Below, piece after piece: positions 1 through 7,302 of a stretch of DNA of 17,168 nucleotides. The notes under the pieces were generated by a model. That model was not told the DNA's origin. It saw only the letters and a list, made by a program, of their open reading frames with translations, and made no database searches. The translations under genes were made by a program, and so were the position numbers. Position 1 is the first letter of the stretch. Each line of letters starts with the position of its first letter. This DNA comes from CAIYYX01 sp035530135 (GTDB lineage: Bacteria; Pseudomonadota; Gammaproteobacteria; Burkholderiales; Rhodocyclaceae): the NCBI GenBank assembly GCA_035530135.1, contig DATKVJ010000124.1, positions 1 through 17,168 of the forward strand, in the 5' to 3' direction.

Positions 1-1
1 G

Positions 2-919
2 CTCGCGCCTTGCACCATTGGCATCGAGGCTTGCGGCAGCGCGCACCACTGGGCGCGTAAGCTCACCGAGCTTGGGCATACGGCCAAGCTGATGGCGCCG
101 CACTTTGTCAAACCCTACGTGAAGGCGAACAAGACCGATGCTGCAGACGCCGAAGCCATCTGCGAAGCGGTGGCGCGGCCGAACATGCGCTTCGTGCCGG
201 TGAAGAACGCAGAGCAGCAAGCGATTCTCGCGGTGCATCGGGTGCGCTCGGGCCTGGTGGCCGAGCGCACCGCGCAACTCAATCGACTGCGCGGCCTGCT
301 CGCCGAGTTCGGCCTCATTGCCCCGCGCGGCCGGCGCGCCTTGATGGAGCGCTTGCCGCTGCTCCTGGCCGAGGAAACCCTGCCCGGGGTGGCGCGCAAC
401 CTGTTCGAGCGCCAGAGCACGCGCATCCGCCAGCTGGAGGCAGACATTAGCGCAGAGGAAGCGGTGATTCTCGCCTGGCATCGGAACAACGAACTCTCCA
501 AGCGCCTGGATGCCGTGGCCGGTGTCGGGCCGATCACCGCCACCGCCCTGGTGGCGAGCTTTGGCGAGGGGCGCGAATTCGACAGCGGCCGCCAGATGGC
601 AGCTTGCCTGGGCCTGGTGCCGCGCCAGCACTCCTCCGGCGGCAAGACCCGGTTGCTGGGCATCTCCAAGCGCGGCGATACCTATCTGCGCATGCTGCTG
701 ATTCACGGTGCACGTGCGGTGATCCGAACGCTGGAGCGCCGGGCCAAAGGCGCGAGCAACCCGACCGACCGCTGGCTCGCCAAGCTGCTCACGCGACGCA
801 ACCCCAACGTAGCAGCAGTCGCGCTTGCCAACAAGACGGTGCGGGTGATCTGGGCGCTCCTTGCACATGATCGGACTTACGACAGAAACTGGTCGGGCCA
901 GAGGGCGACAACCGCCTGA
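2..919 (+). CDS. IS110/IS1111-family DEDD transposase (5' truncated by window edge)
   Basis: The reading frame is open from base 2, so the first ATG at 92 is internal and the true start lies outside the window; 305 residues are visible. The N-terminal RuvC-like DEDD part shows IGIEACGSAHHWARKL and later KTDAADAEAI, both typical of IS110-type transposases. The middle is Arg/Leu-rich and helical. The C-terminal Transposase_20 (IS116/IS110/IS902) domain is recognised from AGVGPITATALVASFG, then CLGLVPRQHSSGGKTRLLG and the serine/GDTYLR region. The enzyme recombines circular element DNA with a target under guidance of an element-encoded RNA (known for the family). No frameshift or stop is seen, so it may be active. 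Confidence 0.93.
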   Translation, partial: LAPCTIGIEACGSAHHWARKLTELGHTAKLMAPHFVKPYVKANKTDAADAEAICEAVARPNMRFVPVKNAEQQAILAVHRVRSGLVAERTAQLNRLRGLLAEFGLIAPRGRRALMERLPLLLAEETLPGVARNLFERQSTRIRQLEADISAEEAVILAWHRNNELSKRLDAVAGVGPITATALVASFGEGREFDSGRQMAACLGLVPRQHSSGGKTRLLGISKRGDTYLRMLLIHGARAVIRTLERRAKGASNPTDRWLAKLLTRRNPNVAAVALANKTVRVIWALLAHDRTYDRNWSGQRATTA

Positions 920-1215
920 GGAGATCCAGTGACTTGGACACATCTTGGATCGGCAGCACATAACCGTAACAGACGACTTTCTCGATTGCACAGGTGATTT
1001 CTCAAGTGATGGCAACAAGGTCAGACCGTGGTCGATTCAACCTTTGGCGGGCCTGGGACCTTCGAGTCCGTGTAGGAGTAAAGGTATCGACCAGCGTATT
1101 CCATCAGGGTCAGCGGCAACCAAGGCCGCGCACACAGACCGAATGTAAGCACGCAGTCCTATCCTCTTTGCCGGAACAGAAAGAATCCCTTGCAAACCGG
1201 GGAACGTCCATGTAA
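920..1215 (+). ncRNA. Putative IS1111 guide (seek/bridge) RNA region
   Basis: This segment follows the transposase stop directly and contains only short, unconvincing ORFs. In the IS1111 group the non-coding RNA that pairs with element and target DNA comes from the 3' end of the element, so this is where it is expected. The exact RNA ends and folding were not determined here. The call rests on position and family knowledge, not on a covariance match. Confidence 0.5.
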
Positions 1216-1294
1216 GGCCCGCACCCGGGCCGATCGGGTATCGAGCCAAGGCACTGGTCGGGGCGAGGGCGCCCCTCCTGCACGGGTGCGCACC
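1216..1294. repeat. Cluster of GC-rich palindromes next to the IS end (REP-like)
   Basis: Three perfect palindromic units lie within 80 bp: GGCCCG-CACC-CGGGCC (1216-1231), GGGGCG-AGGG-CGCCCC (1260-1275) and GGTGCGCACC (1285-1294). None is followed by a T-tract, so they are poor terminators. Some IS1111-group elements insert in REP-like palindromes (family knowledge), which fits the first hairpin touching the predicted element end. Whether these repeat elsewhere in the genome cannot be seen. Confidence 0.45.
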
Positions 1295-1374
1295 AAAGTT
1301 GTCGCTTGCTTGCCGCGTTGTTTTGCAACTAACGTGTCATCGTACTAGATCAGCGCCGCTGGAGATCATCGGAC

Positions 1375-2100
1375 GTGTATCGCCGCCTGGTTTGTGCCGC
1401 GCTGTTATTTGCAGCTTTGCCGGCGCTCGCGGACGATGCTGCCGTGCGGCGCCTCGTCGAATCCCGGCTGATGCCCGGAGATGAGCTCGAACGCGTGCTG
1501 CGCTCGCCGTACGAAGGCCTCTATGAGGTCGACGTGCGCGGCGCGGAAGGCCCGGTCGTGTACTACGTGAACCCAAGCGCGACGCTGATTTTCCCGGGAC
1601 CGATCATCGATGCCCGCAGCGGCCGTAATCTCACGCAGGAGCGGCTGCACGCGCTAAGCGTCGTCAAGTGGCAATCGCTGCCCCTCAAGCTCGCGATCAA
1701 GGCTGTGCGGGGTACGGGGGCATCCAAGATCGCCGTTTTTTCCGACCCGAACTGCCCCTACTGCCGGCGTTTCGAGAAAACCCTCACGCAGATCGACAAC
1801 ATCACGGTATATACGTTTCTCTACCCTATTCTCACGGCCTCTTCTGTCCCCTTGGCGGAATCGGTGTGGTGCTCGAAAGACCGCGCCAAGGCATGGCAGG
1901 ATCTGATGCTGCGCCGGGTGCGTCCGAGCGCCGCACCGGGGTGCGAATCGCCGATCAAGAAGATCGTCGCGCTAGGCCGGTCGTTCGGAGCGGTCACTAC
2001 GCCGACCTGGTTCCTGCCGGACGGGAAACGCTTCGAGGGCGCGATGTCGCGCACCGAACTCGTCAAGCTCCTCGACGCCGCCTCACCGCGAAGGCGCTGA
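1375..2100 (+). CDS. dsbC: Periplasmic thiol:disulfide interchange protein, DsbC-like
   Basis: The product has 241 residues, the usual DsbC length. The start is GTG, with GGAG at 1361-1364 ten bases upstream. A signal peptide (residues 1-19, ending LPALA) directs export. Residues about 20-80 match the DsbC dimerisation part (VRRLVESRLMPGDELERVL, then YEGLYEVDV). The thioredoxin fold follows, with active site CPYC at 127-130, a cis-proline region TTPTW at 208-212 and a second cysteine pair, C166 and C190, as in DsbC. It should isomerise wrong disulfides in the periplasm, kept reduced by DsbD, which is not in this window. It converges with the radical SAM gene and appears monocistronic. Confidence 0.88.
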   Translation: MYRRLVCAALLFAALPALADDAAVRRLVESRLMPGDELERVLRSPYEGLYEVDVRGAEGPVVYYVNPSATLIFPGPIIDARSGRNLTQERLHALSVVKWQSLPLKLAIKAVRGTGASKIAVFSDPNCPYCRRFEKTLTQIDNITVYTFLYPILTASSVPLAESVWCSKDRAKAWQDLMLRRVRPSAAPGCESPIKKIVALGRSFGAVTTPTWFLPDGKRFEGAMSRTELVKLLDAASPRRR

Positions 2101-2209
2101 CCCGGCACGTCCGGAGCGCGGCGGGCGAGTCGGCGCGAGGTTTCCACCAGGCTACGGTAGTTCCAGCGCCGATCAGCAGGCCGGTTTGCGCAGCCTTCGC
2201 GCGCGCACC

Positions 2210-3475
<1,266 letters not shown>

Positions 3476-3666
3476 TGCCTTCCGGAACGTATTGCCGCGT
3501 TGACTGAGAAATGGGAGCGATTCGATCGCAAGCGAAGGATTTTACCGCGTCGGCGCGCCTGCGGCGGCTCACCCATCCTTGCGTCGGCCAGGCAAACGGC
3601 ACGATACCTAAAGGGATAAAAAGCTGGAACTTATCGGTTCCGTAGAACTCGAACCGAGACCTTTCA

Positions 3667-3671
3667 AAGGA
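3667..3671 (+). promoter_or_regulatory. Shine-Dalgarno AAGGA that favours a CTG start for the DoxX gene
   Basis: AAGGA ends six bases before the CTG at 3678, ideal spacing. No ATG, GTG or TTG lies in frame between the upstream stop at 3609 and the ATG at 3771. The ATG at 3771 has no comparable site and would remove the first conserved helix. Confidence 0.45.
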
Positions 3672-3677
3672 AACGTC

Positions 3678-4085
3678 CTGACAGTTCCATTTAAAAGTGA
3701 AGCCCTGGGCAAACTCGTCCTGCGACTGACGCTCGGAACACTGATCTTATTTCACGGCGTCGCAAAGGCAATGCACCCGGTGGTGGCGATTGCCTACGTC
3801 GACGGCCGGCTCGCAGCCGCGCATCTGCCGACTTTCCTCGGCTATGGGGTATTCATCGGCGAAGTGTTGGCGCCCATACTGATTCTTCTGGGCATCTCTT
3901 CCCGCATCGGCGGGCTGATCGTGGTGATCGACATGGTCTTTGCCGTGGTGCTGGTCCACGGCGGCCAGCTGGGTGCCTTGACCAAGACGGGCGGATGGGC
4001 GCTGGAATTGCAGAGTTTTTACTTGCTGACCGGCTTGGCGCTGTTCTTCCTGGGCAGCGGCAAGATAGCGGTCAAGCCGGACTAG
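3678..4085 (+). CDS. DoxX-family integral membrane protein, probable CTG start
   Basis: Read from CTG 3678 the product has 135 residues, typical for DoxX-family proteins. The first helix (residues about 13-30, LVLRLTLGTLILFHGVAK) carries the conserved LRL-G-LF-HG-K pattern. The stretch GYGVFIGEVLAPILILLGI, then IGGLIVVIDMVFAVVLVHGG, and a final YLLTGLALFFLG segment give about four membrane spans. Starting at ATG 3771 would delete the first helix. A second CTG at 3624 with AAGGG eight bases upstream would add 18 residues. The cellular role of this family is poorly defined; some members are linked to thiol or oxidative stress. The gene stands alone, divergent from the radical SAM gene. Confidence 0.7.
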   Translation: MTVPFKSEALGKLVLRLTLGTLILFHGVAKAMHPVVAIAYVDGRLAAAHLPTFLGYGVFIGEVLAPILILLGISSRIGGLIVVIDMVFAVVLVHGGQLGALTKTGGWALELQSFYLLTGLALFFLGSGKIAVKPD

Positions 4086-4108
4086 AAACGCGCTGTTCCG
4101 CAGCGGGA

Positions 4109-4324
4109 TCACTCCCCGGCGTCATCGCCTGTGCCGGCATCCTGGCTTGCGGCCGCGCCATCGCTGCCCGCACGCTTGCGCCGCAAAGCCGTGTTCTTCT
4201 CGTCGTCGGCGAAAACAAAGCGGCCGTATAGCACGCAGCCCTTCATGCCCGGGTCGCAAGGCAGATTGTTGACCCTGGTACACAAGCCGTTCAGTTCGTG
4301 TGGACAACCCCATGAGCCGGACAT
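4109..4324 (-). CDS. Small four-cysteine conserved-type protein
   Basis: The 71-residue protein begins MSGSWGCPHELNGLC and has cysteines at 7, 15, 23 and 30 within the first 40 residues, followed by VLYGRFVFAD. An AGGGGA lies about seven bases upstream of the ATG. The compact Cys-rich N-terminus resembles small proteobacterial hypothetical proteins that probably bind a metal, but I cannot name a family. The C-terminal 30 residues are charged, Ala/Gly-rich and probably disordered. It converges with the DoxX gene 23 bp away and overlaps no other good gene. No function is assigned. Confidence 0.6.
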   Translation of the reverse strand: MSGSWGCPHELNGLCTRVNNLPCDPGMKGCVLYGRFVFADDEKNTALRRKRAGSDGAAASQDAGTGDDAGE

Positions 4325-4413
4325 GATTCATCCCCTAGCGGATAGTGTTCATCGAATTTTCGCGTTCGCAGATTCGTTCGGATCGCCGCCCAGTCAACGG
4401 CGGAATCAGCGCG

Positions 4414-4938
4414 TCATCCAGGATACGCCATTCTGTGCAGAAGGAACTCTAGCAGGTCTTTGTACTCGATCGCGATCCATGCGATCAGGGGAGTGAGGAT
4501 TATTGCGCTGATCAGGCTATACAGAAGCATGCGCTTCTTGTCCGTGCCTAGCGCCTGAAAGACGAGGATCACGGTAAATGTTCCAAGAACCAAGGGTCCG
4601 AACGTGACCGCGTAGAACAGCCCCTTCCCTTGGATAAACCGGGTGATCTTCTTGCCGCGCTTTTTCTCGATGTAACGCCTTATTGCGCCTAGATGCTCCA
4701 GCCTGTCGATCAACAGTATGATCACCGCGGCAAGGACGAAGTTGCTCATTGCCGCTGCAGCGCACACCCAGATCGCAGGCAAGCCCAATTGAACGCCAAG
4801 GGGAATCGCGATCGCACGGCCCGTCAGGGGGTTGACCGTCGTAAGAACCACCGCGATCCATTTCTCAAGTAGGCCCATGCAGTTCTCGTCCACGCAAGCG
4901 TTATATCGGAGGCTGGTCACCGCTTGACGCGGTTTCAC
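4414..4938 (-). CDS. Unassigned small integral membrane protein
   Basis: The frame from GTG 4938 gives 174 residues; an internal ATG at 4878 (residue 21, MGLLEKWIAVV) is an equally plausible start because membrane-protein features begin there. Hydrophobic segments lie at about 27-50 (with NPLTGRAIAIPLG), 54-77, 107-130 (FGPLVLGTFTVILVF) and 137-157. A basic loop, EKKRGKKITR, at 91-100 suggests a cytoplasmic face. The IPLGV-GLP and GPL-LGT elements recall the Sm_multidrug_ex (PF06695)/DedA-like group of small membrane proteins, but this is only a resemblance. Its neighbours give no clue, and the ribosome site is weak for both starts. Confidence 0.6.
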   Translation of the reverse strand: MKPRQAVTSLRYNACVDENCMGLLEKWIAVVLTTVNPLTGRAIAIPLGVQLGLPAIWVCAAAAMSNFVLAAVIILLIDRLEHLGAIRRYIEKKRGKKITRFIQGKGLFYAVTFGPLVLGTFTVILVFQALGTDKKRMLLYSLISAIILTPLIAWIAIEYKDLLEFLLHRMAYPG

Positions 4939-5214
4939 TTCAGGCTTGAATCCGACACGCGATATCGAGATGAAGTTCAGGTCTTGGTCGAGCGCGGCCC
5001 GTTGTCCGAGATGTTCCTTCCCGCCAGGATTGGATTTTACTTTGCACGGCCCAATCTCTGTTTACAAATTCCAGACAACACCAAGCACGCGTCTCCGCCG
5101 CGCGGTCCTTCCGGGGATAGCCGCTCGGAAAAATGCGACTCTTCACCTCCCCCGCCCCGGTGACTAGCCGGAAATCCCTGGTATGGCGCGCGTTGAACTC
5201 GTTTCGCATGCATA

Positions 5215-5238
5215 GGCGCCGCATTTTGCTGCAGCGCC
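5215..5238. promoter_or_regulatory. Inverted repeat, candidate upstream activator site
   Basis: Arms GGCGCCGCA and TGCAGCGCC flank TTTTGC; eight of nine positions pair. The centre is about 158 bp upstream of the start predicted from the sigma-54 promoter, the normal distance for an enhancer-binding protein. Overlapping it are two direct copies of ATTTTGNNGCA at 5223-5233 and 5241-5251. The binding protein is unknown. Confidence 0.4.
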
Positions 5239-5358
5239 ATATTTTGTGGCATGACATAAGCACAATGCACCAAGATAACGCGCACTACGGATAACAAAGT
5301 TCGGCGTCGCCGGCATCAATGCGATGTAACCATATGATGCAAAACAAGTAGAACTTTC

Positions 5359-5374
5359 TGGCACACAACCTGCT
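5359..5374 (+). promoter_or_regulatory. Sigma-54 (RpoN) -24/-12 promoter
   Basis: The site reads TGGCAC-ACAAC-CTGCT. It differs from the consensus TGGCACG-N4-TTGCW at only two positions, and the GG and GC doublets are separated by exactly ten bases, the spacing RpoN requires. It points toward the amidase operon and predicts transcription from about 5385. No competing sigma-70 promoter was obvious. Confidence 0.75.
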
Positions 5375-5391
5375 AAGAAGTACATCAAGAA

Positions 5392-5409
5392 ATACGGTCG
5401 TCACCGTAT
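5392..5409. promoter_or_regulatory. Perfect palindrome just downstream of the predicted transcription start
   Basis: ATACGGT-CGTC-ACCGTAT is an exact seven-base inverted repeat with a four-base spacer, at about +8 to +25. It could be an operator for a repressor or a 5' stabilising hairpin in the leader RNA; the sequence does not decide. Confidence 0.5.
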
Positions 5410-5445
5410 CGCTTGTCATCAGCCGTAGCTCAAAGGGAGAGATGG

Positions 5446-5556
5446 ATGTGTCAGAGCACGAGTGCGTTCACGAGTGTGGTCGAGGTAACTCAACAGGCAT
5501 TGCGAACAAGGTGGACGAAGCGCGCCGCGGGGCTCTGCGCGACGCAGCCGTGGTAG
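5446..5556 (+). CDS. Possible 36-codon leader ORF (doubtful)
   Basis: ATG 5446 follows AAGGGAG (5433-5439) with six-base spacing, better placed than the overlapping ATG at 5442, which would give 65 residues. The predicted peptide starts MCQSTSAFTSVVEV and ends CATQPW. It matches no family I know. The main support is the ribosome site and its position in the long leader of the amidase operon. It could equally be chance. Confidence 0.25.
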   Translation: MCQSTSAFTSVVEVTQQALRTRWTKRAAGLCATQPW

Positions 5557-5711
5557 ATGGCGGGGCATTTCTGTTGGCGCATTCGCGACGACGATTGTCC
5601 AAAGCACCGATACATAGGCGCCAGTCCGGTTTCTGGTAACTCAAATCACCGCCATATTTTCGCTTCTGATTATGTGGTCCATTAGTTAGCAACCCAAGGG
5701 AGAAGTCAAGC

Positions 5712-7229
5712 ATGGCCATCAAACGCCCCACCCTCAACCAGCTCCAAGACGTCGCGCTAAGCCTGGGCATTCACTTGTCGGAAGATCAGGCGAACACCTA
5801 CAACACCCTGTTGCAGGGGAACTTCGATGCCTATGACGCGATCGATGCGATGCCCGATTTTATTCCTGCCGTCAGTTATGCGCGCACGCCGGGCTACCGG
5901 CCATCAGGCGAAGAGAACAAGTACGGCGCCTGGTATGTGAAGACGACTATCAAGGGTGCGCCCGGCGGCAAGCTGTCTGGCAAGAGCGTGGTGCTGAAGG
6001 ACAACGTTTGCCTCGCCGGCGTGCCGATGATGAACGGCGCGTCGACGCTCGAAGGTTATGTGCCCAATGTCGACGCCACCATCGTGACGCGCCTGCTCGA
6101 TGCCGGGGCGACGGTCGTCGGCAAGTCGGTCTGTGAATACTTCTGCTTCTCCGGCGGCTCGCATACCAGCGCGCCGGCTCCGGTTCACAACCCGCACCGC
6201 ATGGGCTATTCGGCCGGCGGCTCGTCATCGGGCAGCGCGGCCTTGGTCGCGGCCGGCGAGGTCGACTTGGCGATCGGCGGCGACCAGGGCGGATCGATCC
6301 GCATGCCATCGTCCTACTGCGGCGTCTACGGCATGAAGGCGACGCACGGTCTTGTTCCCTATACCGGCGTGATGCCGATAGAACTCACCATAGACCACAC
6401 CGGCCCGATCACGGGCAACGTGACCGACAACGCGCTGATGCTCGAAGTGCTGGCCGGCCCCGACGGCCTCGACCCGCGCCAGCATGCCGGTCAGACCGCC
6501 AAGCCCTACAGCGAGCTGATGAAGCAAGGCGTACGTGGCCTGAAAATCGGCATCGTCAAGGAAGGTTTCGGCTGGCCGCAGTCGGACGCAGCCGTCGACG
6601 CCAAGGTGCGCAAGGCCGCCGCGGTGTTCACCACGCTCGGCGCCGAAGTCTCCGAAGTGTCGGTGCCGATGCACAGTGTAGGGCCGGCGATCTGGCTGCC
6701 GATCGCCGCCGAGGGCGCGACCCAGCAGATGATGAAGGACAACGGTTACGGCTTCAACTGGAAGGGCCTATACGTCACCAGCTTGATCGACTTTCACGCC
6801 GGCTGGAAGCAGCGCGCCGACGAGTTGTCGGAAACGCTGAAGCTCACGATGGTGCTGGGCGAATACTTCATCAAGCACTACCGCGGCCACTATTACGCAA
6901 AGGCGCAGAATCTCGGCCGCCAGCTAACGGCGGCTTACGACAGCGCGCTTTCCCGCTTCGATGTGCTGCTGATGCCGACGCTGCCCCTCACCGCCACGCC
7001 GCTGCCCAAACCCGGTGCGCCGGTCGAAGAGGTGATCTCGCGGGCCTTCGAGATGCTGCCCAACACCTGCCCGTTCGACGTCACCGGCCATCCGGCGATG
7101 AGCGTGCCCTGCGGCCTGGTCGATGGACTGCCGGTCGGCATGATGCTGATCGGCAAGAGCTACGACGAGGCGACCATCTACCGCGCCGCTTATGCCTTCG
7201 AACAGGCGGGCGACTGGAAGAAGATCTGA
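5712..7229 (+). CDS. Amidase-signature amidase, RhAmidase/enantioselective type
   Basis: The 505-residue protein hydrolyses amides to carboxylic acid and ammonia. The signature triad is intact: Lys96 in VVLKDNV, cis-Ser171 in AGGSSSGSAAL and nucleophile Ser195 in GGDQGGSIRMP. These positions equal those I recall for the Rhodococcus nitrile-pathway amidase. The motifs GVPMMNGA, GATVVGKSVCE, TIDHTGPIT and FDVTGHPAMSVPCGL-GLPVGMM follow that family closely. The start is supported by AAGGGAG nine bases upstream. It lacks a signal peptide, so it acts in the cytoplasm. It is first in an operon with a complete Urt/Fmd-type ABC importer, and no nitrile hydratase is visible, so the substrate is probably an imported amide. 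The sigma-54 promoter upstream suggests nitrogen or substrate control. Confidence 0.93.
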   Translation: MAIKRPTLNQLQDVALSLGIHLSEDQANTYNTLLQGNFDAYDAIDAMPDFIPAVSYARTPGYRPSGEENKYGAWYVKTTIKGAPGGKLSGKSVVLKDNVCLAGVPMMNGASTLEGYVPNVDATIVTRLLDAGATVVGKSVCEYFCFSGGSHTSAPAPVHNPHRMGYSAGGSSSGSAALVAAGEVDLAIGGDQGGSIRMPSSYCGVYGMKATHGLVPYTGVMPIELTIDHTGPITGNVTDNALMLEVLAGPDGLDPRQHAGQTAKPYSELMKQGVRGLKIGIVKEGFGWPQSDAAVDAKVRKAAAVFTTLGAEVSEVSVPMHSVGPAIWLPIAAEGATQQMMKDNGYGFNWKGLYVTSLIDFHAGWKQRADELSETLKLTMVLGEYFIKHYRGHYYAKAQNLGRQLTAAYDSALSRFDVLLMPTLPLTATPLPKPGAPVEEVISRAFEMLPNTCPFDVTGHPAMSVPCGLVDGLPVGMMLIGKSYDEATIYRAAYAFEQAGDWKKI

Positions 7230-7302
7230 GCCGCCTTTCCGCCAACGTTTCCACTGTCCACAACGACGGCACAAACCGTCACCCAACAAGGAGTCAAGTT
7301 TC

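Larger units (their letters stand above)
1..1215 (+). mobile_element. IS110-family (IS1111-group) insertion sequence, right part
   Basis: The element contains a DEDD transposase gene truncated by the window start, followed by about 300 bp that encode no convincing protein. A long non-coding segment 3' of the transposase is the hallmark of the IS1111 group, whereas IS110 proper carries it 5'. The right boundary is placed near 1215 because that is where a GC-rich palindromic segment begins; it is approximate, since the left end lies outside the window and subterminal repeats cannot be matched. These elements usually make no target duplication, so none is expected. Confidence 0.75.
4939..5711. 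other. 773-bp non-coding control region upstream of the amidase operon
   Basis: The stretch has lower GC than its flanks and no convincing protein-coding gene. It holds the sigma-54 promoter, palindromes and paired direct repeats listed separately, plus one short ORF (5446-5556). The left third (4939-5200) shows nothing I could interpret. The predicted transcript leader is about 325 bases long, unusually long for a simple operon. Confidence 0.6.

Noticed and set aside
945..1328. Several short ORFs in the IS tail on both strands
   Set aside because: They overlap one another, lack ribosome sites and fall in a segment expected to be non-coding in IS1111 elements.
1323..1357. Possible sigma-70 promoter TTGCAA-N17-TAGATC before dsbC
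   Set aside because: The -35 is fair, but the -10 matches only three of six consensus bases, so it is too weak to list.
3632..3656. GGTTC...GAACC resembling a tRNA T-arm
   Set aside because: The surrounding sequence does not form a cloverleaf; the ten-base loop is wrong for a T-arm.
5266..5272. TGCACCA resembling an NtrC half-site
   Set aside because: The second half-site at the required spacing is poor, so NtrC binding cannot be claimed.
7192..7302. Upstream in-frame extension of the binding protein
   Set aside because: It overlaps the amidase end and would bury the Tat signal; ATG 7303 has AAGGAG at good spacing.
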